Below, one piece after another: positions 11,201-25,816 of a stretch of DNA of 64,000 nt. The notes below the pieces were generated by a model, which worked only from the letters and a program-made list of their open reading frames with translations, had not been told where the DNA came from and made no database searches. The stretch's first letter is position 1; each line of letters starts with the position of its first letter. Source of the DNA: Prosopocoilus inquinatus (lineage: Eukaryota > Arthropoda > Insecta > Coleoptera > Lucanidae); NCBI GenBank assembly GCA_036172665.1, contig CM069877.1, positions 19,493,001 through 19,557,000 of the forward strand, written 5' to 3'. A program made the translations under genes and the position numbers.

Positions 11201-14200
11201 CCTCATTTAGGCAGCTGTAAAAGAATATTGATAGAGTTCTTGTGCAAGTAAGTCATTCACAGGGGTAGATCAGAGTTTTTGGTCATCTGGGTATCAATGA
11301 AAAATATTTCTCATAAAAAGTACCTTGCATCAAAAATGTAAAAATTTGGTAAAAATATTACTTTTCGCTAAATAATTTAATATCCAAAGGGGTTACTAAT
11401 CTTCTTTATTATTTTTTTCAATTATAAATATTTGAGGTTTCCGTCCCAAAAAAAAAACTGTAACTCTGAAATTAAGTTTAAGTACGTGAAATTTTGAGAA
11501 TATTCTAAAAATAGAAAACTTCAATTTTTCGGGAAATTACAATTTTACGATTTGGATCATTTCGAAAAACTTTATTCTTTAACTAAGTAAAATTCACTCA
11601 ATATATCTGATAGGGGCTCAATAGGTTTCCAGACAAGCAGAAATTACTGGCGTAAAAAGTTTTTTCGAAAAATCAAAAATAAAGATTTTTCTCATTTGAT
11701 GCCGACTTTTTGGCGGTCACTATATAATTCATATTTCTGCGTAGTATTTTAATATTTATTCTCTATGATTTTTTTGTTTTTGTTTTGTTCAGAATTTATG
11801 TCCGTAATCCGATCAAATAATTTTGTAGGCATCGTTGGTAGAACTGCTGCAAAGAAATTCATTTTTCGCTCCAGAAGTTGAGATTTTTAAAGGTGTTTGT
11901 CTTTGGTGCAAAGCCAACGAAGATGTCGACGGTTTAGTCATGAATTGTGTTCGATTACCATTGATGTGCGTTACTGACTTATTATCAGTTGTTAGACCCG
12001 CAGGACTTGTAAAACCGGATACATTGTTGGATGCTATTGCAGAACGGACGAATTCTCGTCACAGTAGTTTACCTCATCGAGGTCAATTACGTAAGTCCGA
12101 AAACATTTACAAACGGCTTTTGAAATTATAAGTTTGTGTTTGTAGTGCCTGATGTAAATGTGGCGAGTCCAAAATTGGGATCCAAAGTGATTACTGGCGA
12201 GTTGATGGAAGCATTGTTAGATGGAGATTCAAATAATTACGATATGGAGAGGGGTTATACAAGACATGCAATAAATGGAGCTGGTGATCAGGGTATCATC
12301 GTTAAAATTGGAACCCCATCTATAATTAATCATATACGTATGCTTTTATGGGACAGGGATCTTAGGTAGAAAATTAATTTTGTCGCTTTTTGTTACATTC
12401 ATTTAACTTGAACAAAATCTTAACAATTTTTATTATTGTTATGCTATAAGACTGCTATAAGTTTTAAATATTATAAAAAGTTAAAAAACAAGGAAGTCAA
12501 ATTAAGAGGTGTCTGTACTAAAGGGTTGATGTGCCAATTTCATGATGTTGAAATGTGTCGAAAAAAAACATTAAAGACTGAGTAAATGAAGAATTCTCAA
12601 TCTGCACAGAGATTCATCTTGAAGAGTACTTTAAAAAACCTCAATGGAATTTTGCTGTAAAATAATTTCAGAACTCAATATTCGATCACCTTTAAATTAC
12701 TTAGGATTTCCTATGTTGCGTTCATCAATGCAGCACCCTGAATATAAAAGTCTAACTAAGAAAATTGGCGCAAATTACTATATTTCTCATATAACGAAAA
12801 TACAATTGAAAAAGTTGTTAAACTTTTGATGCACAAAATAAATGCTTTTTGAAAATGAATTATGAGTTAGCCAGTGTAAACTTTTTTTGTGATTTTCTTC
12901 AGGTCATATTCATATTACATAGAAGTATCAATGGAGCAAAAAGACTGGATCCGAGTTGTAGATTATAGCCACTACTCCTGCCGTTCGTGGCAGGATTTGT
13001 ATTTCGAGAACCGCGTCGTTCAATTTATCAAAATCGTGGGCACACACAATACTGTAAATAAAGTAATTTGCCTTGGCAATTATGCTTATTGTGTTTTTTA
13101 CATCTTTATTTCCGTAGGTATTTCACTTGGTGGCGTTTGAAGCAATGTATAAAGTAAGATTACCTAGGATGCTTAACGACCTTATCATGCCAAAATATAA
13201 TGTCGCTACGTTAGAAAAAAGTGCCATTGTCATTGAAGGAGTTAGGTGAGTTTTCATGAGATTTTAAGATTTTGCCTTTATTATTATAATACATATACAT
13301 ATACAGAGTGCCCCATAAAGTACGAAAATGGCATTTTATGTTCATTTCATTAAAAAAATGTTGCCAACGAAAGTTGTGCTGGCTCCTATTCCATATAACA
13401 TAAATTTATTTTCAACTATACAGGGTGTCTCTTTATTAGGTTAATCACCAAACTTATGTTTTATTTTATTTTTTATGGAATCCGACATGTCTTATTATAC
13501 AGGGTGATCGAATTTCGCAGGGACAAAATCAGTAACTTTTGTATTTAAAGAGATAGAGAGATGGTTAAATTAGCAAACAAACAAAAAAGTTACGGCAAAT
13601 AAAAGAAATTGGGAGATTTTTGTTTCTTTTTTATTTTAACCAAGTTGACCATGACAAGTAAAATTTGACACAAAAATAAAGGAAGGTCATTTCAAGAATT
13701 GTAAAAGTATAGGGTTTTCCAATTAGCGCGTCAGAACTTTCAAATGAGACACTCTGATAACTACAAGTCACTGAACGCATTCTGAAGGCCCAATTTGCGA
13801 CTATTCTTTCACACATATGGGGTGGTATATTTGTAATGCTGCACACAGGCGGAATTTCGAGAAATCTTGGTCAAAACCTAATAATTCTGTAAAATAATTG
13901 AAAACACGTCATGACATAAAATGGACTTATAATTGAGATTTCAGGTTTAATTAATAATTAATTTTTTTTATATATTTATTACAAAGGTTGGATAAAAAGT
14001 CTGCAGTTCCTTAAATACTTTCTAAAACATTTTCTTTCTACAAAAACATTTTTCATTTTGAGTATAAGTGAGTATATTTTGGAGTGGTTCATTTATTTGT
14101 ACAGTGCGTACCGTTGGAGTAGAAATATAATTTTAATTTTTTAATGAAAACATATTTTTTGTTACGTTCCAAAAGGATTGTTCTACATATATTTGCACAA

Positions 14201-17200
14201 AAGTGTTATAGAGAGTCACATAAGAATTTTTTATGTAAATGCAGTTAAAAAAAAATGAAAAAATGCGTCTAAAAGAAACCAAACAGATGTTTAGGAAGCT
14301 TAAAGAAAAAGTATTGAAATAATGAAAATGATGTACTTATACGCCGTCTCTATCTAGTGAAATAATAACAGGTACAGTGTCTAAATGCTATGTTATCAGC
14401 TTTTTTTCCATAAAACATCATGTACAGTATGCCTCAGAAAAGGTGTTTATCCTTTATAAGCTAACATTATTAGTGCCTTTAAAGTGTCAAATCGTTTTCT
14501 AAAAACTGTTACAAGAACTGCCATATTTGCCAGATATCTTTTAAACTAGAAAATATCCATTATTTTTCCAAAATTTGTGCTAAAAAATATTTAAATGATA
14601 TTTAGAAAAAAATATATAAATAAAGAATCTGCACACGTAATTTCATATGCTTGTAACTTGAAAAGTAACCATATTATGGAAAAGTTTGTTTGCGATTTTA
14701 GAGTCGGATTGTATGTGATATATGACGTAAAGGATGGACAATATTTTAGAGACATCCTGTATTTTTGATGTAGTTGGATAAAGAATTCAATGAAGTATTC
14801 GATTAAAAAAAAAATTGGAGGTTGTTATTTAAAAAAAGTTGATTACTTGGGAAACAAATGACTGTCAAGAATTGATTTTTATAAAGAGATATGTACCTAC
14901 TTTTTAAAAACAAATCTGGATTTTTTTTGAATTGTCAAGAAAGAGAAATGAATTTATTTTGAGCTCATTTATAATTTACAGACTGATATAGTTTTACTAT
15001 TAAACCCTCACTCTGTACATTAGCACGTATTAGCAACTTTAACCTTTTTCAATATTTAGTACACACTTATACCTTTATAAAAAAAAGGTGCATAAAGCTA
15101 TCTGATTGGGATGAATTCTGAACTTTTAAGTAGGACAAAACATAACTTATTGTAAAAACACGTAATTTTGTAACATAAATATCTATGATCTACCAAAACG
15201 ACCTTATTAAAAAGAAACAAAATTATTTATATCAAAAATAAATAGCTCCATACCTTCAGTTTTTGAATTCATTTCGAAAATAGCAACGAATTTACACAAC
15301 AAAATAAACCTTTACGTTTTTCGTAAGAGCCATAATATTCATTTAAGAAAAAAATGACGGGAACGGATTTAAGTGATTTTAATTTTTGGGGTTTTGGCCA
15401 GGATTTTATGTAATTCCGACTGTGTAATAATTATGCTTGTTTACAAACCCGTTGAGCTAGAACTGTACTTAATCGGAAAATACTATCTTTTTTGAAAAAA
15501 ATGGATCGACCCTCAACTGCTCAAGACCATTTGGCTTCAAATCTTTGAGTGATTTGATATTTATAAGCCTTCAAATGGAGATCTCTATGAAAACTTCCTT
15601 GTCCATATTATCTTGACACAATGTACTGAACTCATTTGTATCAAGATTTGCCATTTACATTCCAAATCAATCTTGTTTTTGAAATCAAAGTTCTGACGCA
15701 CTTATTGGAAAACCCTTTACTTAATTATTTTAAATAGTATTACACGAATGGATAGTGTTCAAGCAGAGGTTTGAATTCGGATCATTTATTTCTTACAGAA
15801 AGTACGAAATAACTCGAAAAACTACTGAAAATAAGTTTATATGTTATATAATTTTCATTAGCTCTTCAGGTGCTATCCAAATATGTAATAAAATATGTCA
15901 GGTTCCATTAAAAAAAATATGTTTGAAGTGTAACTAAAGGCTAGTCTGATCCACCTAAAAAGAGTTTTTCCTTTTTTTTCGGTATTAAACTGAACTTTTT
16001 GTTAATGTGTAATATGTCAAAATACGCGCCTTTTAAATCTCTAGGGGGCTTAACTAATTTCATTAGCGAAAAAAATTATACCCAGCTGTAATTTTGAAAA
16101 ACACCATTTTTTAATTTCTTTTTTCCTATTTTCGATGTCTAAATAAACAGCAAATTAAAAGAAATTTATCGCAGTAGTAAAGTATGTAATTTTAGAGGGG
16201 CCAAACTAATATTAATGTATATAAAATATAAATTATTTAAATGTCGTTGTTAATGTTAATACACGTTTATTTCGAAATTTAACAATTATTAGACCAAGAA
16301 AATACCCCCACTTAGACGACATAGGGGCGGATTCTGTAATATATTAACGGGCTGTTAAAATTTAGAGGTCCTTTAAAATTTAAAATACAGTTCCATGATT
16401 GGTTGTGCCCGTAGCAACAAAATTTAACACCCCTTTAAATTTAGCGTTTTGATATAGAATAGACCCCTTAATGTATTTAAAATAGTATACTAATAAGCAA
16501 TATTAAAAATCATTTCATTTTGATCATTTTTATTAATTTATATATTTGCATTGCTCTAAATTGCCATTTAGTTCATGAGAGTTGCCGCTAGAGGCGCAAG
16601 TTCTGAAAAGATCGTTGCTAGTGAGCATATTAGGTACAAATTTCTAAGTGCAGACAGGGTTCGACTAGCCTTAATAAAATTCGACTAGCCTTAATAAAAA
16701 ATATCCTGTTTAGTTGAAAATAATGTAATATTATACCATTAATTTTTTCTTAATAGTCTAAACAGCGACATTTTTCGATCGCTTTTTGACCTAACATTGT
16801 AGTAGGATTAACAAATTAAAGTCAGTTTAAAAAAAATTGTTGCAAATCGTTTCTGATTGCAGTGAATCCCTTGAACAGCTTCTGTACAGCTGTTTCAGCC
16901 CTATTTGGGGCTTCATCAGCAGACGCGTAACTCAAGAGTTCCACTGCCAACCAAAACGATTCCGACCGCCTTAGCCGAATCGTTTTGAAGCCCCAAAAAG
17001 GACGGAAACAGCTGTACAGAGGCTACTCAAGGAATTCACTGCAATCAAAAACGATTTGCAACAATTTTTTTTTAAAACTGACTTCAATTTGTTTTGGTTT
17101 CAGTGGAACTTGTGAGCTACGCGTCTGCTGATAAAGCCCCAAATAGGGCTGAAACAGCTGTGTAGCTCAAGGGATTCACTGCAATCAAAAACAATTTGCA

Positions 17201-20200
17201 ACAAAGTTTTTCACAAAATTTTTGATAGAACATACCGGGTGTCCCGCGCCATGTGCTCACCTTTCTAGAATCTTTATTTATTAATCAATTAACCTGAATT
17301 TTAGAGACGATAAACTAAACAAAAAATGGAATTTTTCGACATACTGATAGTCGTCATAGGACTTCCGGTTTCGCCGGAAGTGATATCAACTTTCTATTTT
17401 ATATGGAACACCCTATATATTTTTACATATTTAAAATCTACGGAGCATTACGAGTCCGAGTACATATCAATTGTTAATTTTGGTTTCCATGACAACGAAA
17501 AAAAAACTTTTTTATTTTTCAATCTAAAAAGCTACGAATCGCATTTTTTCGATCTAATGCGATCAAGTGTTTCGAAAAAATCACTCCTTTGATGGTATTT
17601 TGATTTTAAACATTTTTACAGTATTTGAAATTTTCATTAGCTCTTAACTCATTTTTTTCCATAGAACCTCATATGTTTATTAGCTTAGTTCAACTGAACA
17701 TTTTTTTCTAAGTACGCTGATACCAAATACGTCATAGTTTCTTTGAAAGTCATTTGAAATAAAGGGAGTGTAAAATTTCAATAAAACATGTTCTGTTTTA
17801 AATTATTTTCAAAGAAAATATGACGTATTTGGTATCGGCGTATTCAGAAAAAAATGTTCAGTTGAACTAAGCTAAGAAACATATGAGGTTCTATCGAAAA
17901 AAATGAGTTAAGAGCTAATGAAAATTTCAAATACTGTAAAAATGTTTAAAATCAAAATACCATCAAAGGAGAGATTTTTTCGAAATACTTGATCGGATTA
18001 GATCGAAGAAATGCGATTCATAGCTTTCTAGATTGAAAAATAAAAAAGTTTTTTTTTCATTGTCTTGGAAACCAAAATTAACAATTGATACGTATTCGGA
18101 CTCGTAATGCTCCATAGATTTTGAATATGTAAAAATATATAGGGTGTTCCATTTAAAATAAGAAAGTTGACATCACTTCCGGCGAAACCGGAAGTCCTAT
18201 GACGACTATCAGTATGTAGAAAAATTCCATTTTTTGTTTAGTTTATCGTCTCCAAAATTCAGGTTAATCGATTAATAAATAAAGATTCTAGAAAGGTGAG
18301 CACATGGCGCGGGACACCCGGTATACAAGAGATTCACACAACCCATTCATTAAAAGTTTACGGACTTCTCCTTTGAATTTCTGTTTCCTATTTTGCAGTT
18401 ATAAGTTACCGATAATGATGTATCAAAATATAATATTTCCAATTTTCGGACACTTCCGCTTATACCGGAAGTTGCTGTCAACTTTCTTCTTTTAAATGGA
18501 ATACCCCATTTTTGAAATCTTCATGAAATTCTAAAAATATATTGTGCAACATGTGATACAAGAAAAATTAAACGTTTCCGAGGTATTTTCATTTTTTAAA
18601 AAAGCTCAGATTTGCAGTACCTTGTAAAGTCCCTAGATCTATCAAAGAATCGCAAACTTGCCGCCATATTGATTCCCTGTTTCGTGGCAACGTCAAAACA
18701 TTGATGACAGCTGAAAGATTCCTGCAGTCATTTACTAAATTGGTCTTAAAAAAAAACAATTTAATCGCTACGAAGAACCAAAAAATGAATATTCAAGCAT
18801 AGACGTTAAATGTATTTGATGATAAAATAATCAACAACTGAAGAAGTTAATAAAAAAATTCTAGGTAAATGTGTTATTACTTAGACATAAGAGAAAGTTA
18901 TTACTAACAAATAATAGCAGAGAACAACTTAGGCCCGATCTTACCACCTCCAGATAAACATAACCGTTGGTTAATATCCTTGGAAACCTTTGCGCTGATA
19001 ATAGTTTCCTAGGATATTAACCGACGGTTAAATTTATCAGGAGGTGGTAAAATCGGGCCTTAGAGGCAATATTATAACCAACAAATTGTATATTATTTTT
19101 AATATTTTTGATTTATTCATTAGTTTTCATAAATTTTTGTTATGTAAGGGCCGATCTTTTCATCTCTCATTACCTTTAATCGTTGAGTTATTCGCGTAGT
19201 TACAATTATGAAAACAATTATTTCTACGGGAATTAATCAACGGTTAAAGTTAATTAGAGATGAAAAGACCGGGCCTAAGTGTAAATTTCTCTTTGTAAAT
19301 GTGTAAAAAGTCATACCAACAATTCTAATACATGCGGTATACGTAAATGAAAAATACAGATGATGGATATGTATCTAAATATAAATAACAGTCAGAAATT
19401 AATTTAAGAAACCTCAGTTTTTTACATTTTTATACCACATTATTCACGAATAATACGAAAAGTGAAATAATTGATGTGTCAAAGAGAAAATCACAAATAG
19501 AAAGAGAAAGGTAAGAGATGAGTATAGGGAATGCTAATACAGTTCGAAATAACATTTAATTCTGATTCTTACGGTATATAAATATACTGGGTGTTCTATT
19601 CAAAAAAACATGATTTTTCTACAGTTGAAAAAAAAATTGTCCATGCAAGGGGAAAGATATTAGTTTCTTAAAATATTAATTTAAAATATCCAGTATAAAT
19701 AAAGAAACATAATTTACATAACTAACAAGTAACCTTATCTATTAATATCGCGTTGGTTAATGTGAATTACAGATGTGGTTTTAGCAGGGTTGGAAAGTTT
19801 AAAACAAACTGTTTAAAACAGAGTGTTTAAAACACCAAATTAAAAACATACCATCTGTTTTAAACAAAATGTTTTAAAGATGTTTTTTTTGATAATGTTT
19901 TAAATTCATTTTTTGTAATTTTAAGCTAAAAAAAGAACTCTTTTGATATAAGTGCTTTATTTTTAAGTTTTAAACATGTTTTTTTTTTTGTTAATGTTTT
20001 AAATTCATTTTTTTTTTTAGTTTTAAGCTAAAAAAGACCACTTTTGATATATGTGTTTTATTTTTGTAACGTAATACTGTGTAACCAGAAGTTAATTGTT
20101 TAGGGTCTGTATTTCACGGACAGATTGACTTTAAACTTTACTTTGTTCTCATATCAATTGTTTAATAATTGTAGACAATGCGTGGCTGAGCTGATGAGGT

Positions 20201-23200
20201 GATGATTACACTGTAGCTCTGATTTGAACTAAATTTAAATTGCATTAGATTGATTATAATCAATTCATTAATTATTACTGATCACTAGAATAATACTAAT
20301 ATTGTAAAATTTTAAAATACCTTTTCAATATTTAACCTTTTATTATTACGTTAAGTTTTGAAACATACGGGGTCCTCCGCTTCCCTGTTCATACTATGGG
20401 CTACGGGATGAGTTATTATGTAGCAAACTGGCTCGAAGTTTTCAATGATAATGCAATGTTAGATCAAAAAATGATCGTAGGATGTCGCTGTTTAAACTAT
20501 TTATAACGTTATCCTTTCATTTGTCTTTATTGAATTTTTACTGTGTGTCCCAAGCCCGTATATTTGCCCTTATAGAATTTTAAGGTTTGTTTAAAATTTG
20601 AAAACGATGAATTAAACAAAAATTTAATTTGAAATATCAAACATATACCTACTGGACTTTTGGTTTCGCCGGAAGTAATATCAACTTTGTTATTTTAAAT
20701 GGAACATCCTACATGTTTTTACATATTTGAAATTTTTGTTTTTCAGTATTGAAAGCCACGAGTCATGTAATTTTAGTTCTGATGCGATTAAGTAATTTGA
20801 AAAAATATTTCTTTGGATTGTATTTGATTTTAGTTTTTATTGGGATTGTTTTTCTCAGTATGTTGATACCAAATACTTCATACTTTCTTTGAAAATCATT
20901 TAAAACACTCCAACCGTAGATTCTAAATAAAACAAGCTCTGCATTAAATAATTTAAATTATTATCAAAGTACATACATTATTTTTAAATGGGGACATAAT
21001 CTAACATTCAAACTTTTCATCTTTCTTTTAATTAGAGGTCGAATTTGAATAAATTCTTCTTTTTACACAAATATCAAATAATAATAATAATATATATATT
21101 TTCTGTGTAAGCTGTAAGGGCAATTTAAACATTTAAAAGTTGTTTTAAACAGCTGTTCTTTTTTTGTTTAAAACATGTTTAATTTAAGGTCAGTTTTAAA
21201 CATGTTTTAAACAAAAAAAAAACTTTAAAACAAAAAAACAGAGGTTTTTTTCTTTTTTTTTTAAAAAAGTTTCTTTTTTCCAACCCTGGGTTTTAGACTC
21301 TTAAACCCGGTGTTAAGTGCATGTAAACGGTTAATACGCTTTAATGTGAATCTGAAGATAATTTACCCGACGTGCCAACTTAAAGAAACGTAGTTAGAGC
21401 AAAGCATCTAAACCAATAATTGGCGTTTGATTTAATATTTAATAATTAATATGAATTTGGAGATAATTTACCCGACGTGCCAACTTAAAGAAAGTAGAGG
21501 GAGCCAAGCATCTGAATAAGTAACTCGCGTTTGTTTTAATTCGTATTACCAGATGCACATTAGCAAAACCCGGTGTCAGTCGGTGCAAGTAAACGTAGTA
21601 TACGTATACATTTCACGTAAACAGGGAATTCACCGAACGATATGATGTCAGCCTTCGAACAACAGAGCTTCTCGTCCGTTCAAGAGACATTTGTACTTCC
21701 TACAAATGGTGAAGTATGGTATTCCATAATAAACAAAAACTGAAGGGCACGCTCATTTCAATCAAAGAGGATTTAACCAAACAGAGGCTGCAGCTGCTAA
21801 ACGCAGTTACGCAACGTTTCGGTTACAAGAAGGTGTGGACACGGGACGGGAATATTTATACTACTATTAATAATAGTCCAAAACATATTAAAGCTTTTTC
21901 TGACATTCCATTGTCTATTTAAATTAATATCTTAAAATTAGTACGAATTCTTTTCTTCTTTTCTTTTTTTTCCCTATGTATTCAAGTCATTAAATTGTTT
22001 ATATACATTTTGTTTTCTGTTTACTGACATTGTCGGGGCATTAATTAATTAACTTTTGTTGGATAATTTTATTTCCGCTGATTGAATTTATTATACATAA
22101 TAATTGTTTTTTTTTTTTAATTTCGGTTTATTTCCCCTTTCATTTTGAACTGTATGTCTTACCTAACTGTTGCGCACATTAATATTCGTTCCCTGGTACC
22201 TAAAATTACTAACTTTAAAAATATTGTCTCCTTGGGTAACTACGATATTGTTGGTGTGTGCGAAACATGGCTAAATAATAACATATCAGATGATAGCATT
22301 CTATTGAATGGTTATGACATTATCAGGTGCGATAGAATTTCGAGAGGTGGTGGCGTTGTACTTTTTATAAAATCTCATTTCAAGTATCAAAAAATAAAAT
22401 CAATCTCCAAATCCAACTGTCCAACGGAACAATTATGGATTGAATTACAAGTATGTGGAAAAAAGTTGGCAATCTGCGAATTATACCGACCACCTGATAC
22501 TAATTTAGACGAATTCTTTAGTAATTTTGAAGATTAGCTATCATATCTCTTACCTACAGTAGATTACATCCTGTGTATTGGCGATTTCAATATAAATTTA
22601 CTGAATCTTTACGAAACTAATACTATTAAATTTATATCACTTTGTGAGTCATATGGTATGTCACAGTTGTTACATGAACCCACCAGAGTAAGTGGTTCCT
22701 CTAGTAGTTTGATTGACCTAATAATAATATCTGATGAATCAATCGTAAATGATTCAGAAGTTAACACCGCACACCTTTTATCTGATCACCTTCTAATACA
22801 GTGCACATTGAATCTTGTAGTAGAAAGGCCAAAACCTGGTGTTAAAACTTACAGATCTTTCTGCAATTTTAATTTTGAAAATTTTATTAATGACTTGAGA
22901 CAAGTGCCCTTTGAATATATATATTTGAATAAGTAATGTTGACGAAAAGGTTGAAATTTAAATACAAATATCTTACATATATTCAATTCACATGCTCCAA
23001 TAATCACCTCTCGGTTTACAAAAAGGAAATGACCTTGGTTGACAGACAATTTAAAATTAATGATGTCTTTAAGGGACAAGGCTCAGAAAAAATTTCTATC
23101 TACTAATAAAGTTCAGGATTGGGAATATTACAAATCCCTTAGAAATGTTACTACAACTGCTTTTCGAAATGAACGAAAAGCTTATGTAGAATATCGATTA

Positions 23201-25741
23201 CGTTCCAATAATTACAAAAGCCTGTGGAAAGATTTAAGTGACATGGATATTTATCATAAATCAAAGTCATCTCGTGTCCCTTCGCATTTGAATAATCCAA
23301 GTGACTTGAACAACTATTTCATTAACTCAATACCTAAACCTAATATTAATGCCGATGTGTTGGAGTTTTATAAACGTAATATCAAACAAGATGTGCTAGG
23401 AAAGTTCAAATTTACATTAATTACAGGGAATGACATTAGCAGAATCCTGACATCACTCAAATCTACTGCTGTCGGTGTTGATGGTATTAGCCTAAAGATG
23501 GTTATTCTCAGTAGTTCTGTAATAATACCTTTTGTAACGCATATAGTAAATTATTGTCTAGAAAACAGTGTCGTTCCGAATGCCTGGAAAGTCGCTAGGG
23601 TAACACCTATAGCTAAAGTAAGTAAACCATCTGAAATGAAGGATCTTAGACCAGTGAGCATACTTCCAATTTTGTCGAAAGTACTCGAAAAAGCGGTTGA
23701 AGTACAAATGCAAACTTTTTTGAATACATATAACATTCTTCCAGTTTGTCAATCCGGATTTCGAAAAAATCATGGATGTGCCACAGCTTTGTTACATATC
23801 ACCAATGACATTCTCAGGGCAACTGACAGCGGAAATTATACAGCTTTAGTATTATTAGATTATTTGAAGGCATTTGATACCATTAACCATGAGATTCTGG
23901 TATCGATCCTACATTATATTAATTTTAGCACGGCTGCCATAGATTTTATTTGAGAATACCTTCGACACCGAAAGCAATGTGTGAGCATTGACGGTGAAAC
24001 CTCCGACTTATCTTTAATTGAACGTGGTGTACCACAAAGTTCTATTTTGGGCCCGCTTCTATTTAGCATTTACATTTCGACTATGTCGCAATATGTAAAT
24101 AAATGTTCCATCCACAACTACGCGGATGACACACCTCTATTTATCATTTTCAATTTCTGAATTGCAGATTGCTAAAGAGTTTATAAACACAGATTTACAG
24201 TCATTGAAAATATTTTCAGCTAATCACTCATTGATAATCAATCCATCAAAATCATCTGTTGTTATATTCGGCCCTAAGAAAAATAGAAATGAAGTTGCTG
24301 GCGAGATGTTAATTCACATTGATGGTGAGAGGATACCTATATATAACGTAAAGAACAATTTAGGTTTATATATGGATAGCGATTTGCGATTCAATATTCA
24401 TATAGACCAATGTATCAAAAAATGTTATTTTAAATTGAAATTGCTTTATGTTAATAGACATATTTTAACAAGAAAAGCAAAGGTGATACTTTCAAATGCT
24501 TTCATTTTGTCACAGTTTAATTTTTGTGATGTAGTGTATGGTCCTTGTTTAACTAAAGAAACATCAAATAGAATTCAACGAGTACAAAATAGTTGTTTAC
24601 GCCTGATATTTGGTATAAATAGAAGATCGCATATATCTCATAAATTAGCAGACATACATCGGTTAAACATGACAAATAGGCGGCACCTTCATAGCATAAC
24701 TTTATTTCACAAAATAATTACAAATAAATGTCCAAAATATTTATATCAAAAGATTAGATTTAGAACTGATGTGCACACAATTAACATTCGATTCAAAGGC
24801 CTTATCACTCCACCTATTCATAGAACTGCTACATTCGAACAATGTTTTACATATTGCATCAGTAAATTTTATAATTGTATACCAGATAATATTAAGACTA
24901 CGTCAAGTCAAGTTTTTAAAAAATGGGCACAAAACAACTTGCAGGCCAAACAGTGACTGTTTCTGTTTTTCCTTTTGTGTTTTTTTTTTCTTTCTCATTC
25001 TTTCATGTTTCGCATAAAACCAATCATGTCGTAGTAAAATAATAATAATCATAAAATAAAATAAAGAAGGGGAAAGTAAAATAAATGAGGAGGTAAGGAA
25101 CAGGGAAAAGTATTATGAGCAGAGGAGTAAAGTGAAGTGAGTTTTATTTATGTAGAGAGTATATATTCTTTAGTAATTTTCACAGAGTTAAGTGGAAGAG
25201 CAGAACGCCTGTTTGACAGGTTATTCTGAACTTCGCTCTGAGGTTATCTGTTTATTGTAATATTCTGTATTTTTGCATATTATTTTTGTATACCTCTTAA
25301 ACAGATAATAAAGACGCTTTATTATTATTATTATTATTATTATTATTTTAATTCAAAACAGGAGAGAAAATATTGTCCGCGATCGTTTAAGAGAGCGTCC
25401 GTTCGAAAGGAGTTCAATTATAATAAAATCAGTATAGTTTAAATCGGTATCCCAAAAAATGTCCGTTGAAAGGAGTTGTCCATTCATTAGAGATGTCTGT
25501 TAAGGGGACTTTCACTTTATCTCTAAAACGGCTAATTTTTCTTGTATCACATGTTGCACAAAATATTTTTAGAATTTCATGGAGATTGCAAAAATGTAAT
25601 AAAAAATGGTGTATTCCATTTAAAATAAGAAAGTTGACAGCAACTTCCGGTACAAGTGAAAGTGCCCGAAAGTTAGAAATATTATATTTTAATAGATCAT
25701 TATCGCTAACTTATAACTGCAAAATAGAATAAAATAAAGTC

Positions 25742-25816
<75 letters not shown>

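Larger units (their letters stand above)
21716..25348 (+). mobile_element. Decayed non-LTR retrotransposon (CR1/Jockey group)
   Basis: A 5'-truncated ORF1 tail (21716-21922, with RFGYKKVWTRDGNIY) is followed by an APE-type endonuclease and reverse transcriptase frame, a spacer, and a (TTA)n tail after AATAAAGACG at the 3' end (25288-25348). A microsatellite tail rather than poly(A) is common in the CR1/L2/Jockey clades. Several stops and frameshifts show that it is dead. It sits in BTBD9 intron 7, in the sense direction. Confidence 0.85.

Noticed and set aside
12644..12829. Extra BTBD9 exon in the 537-bp intron
   Set aside because: The frame has no homology to the family, and the flanking exons already join in phase with conserved sequence across the junction.
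17326..17592. 88-residue frame as a gene
   Set aside because: It lies wholly within one arm of a palindromic foldback element whose other arm carries the inverse.
25743..25815. Possible CRISPR-like or satellite array
   Set aside because: It is a plain (TTA)n microsatellite without spacers.
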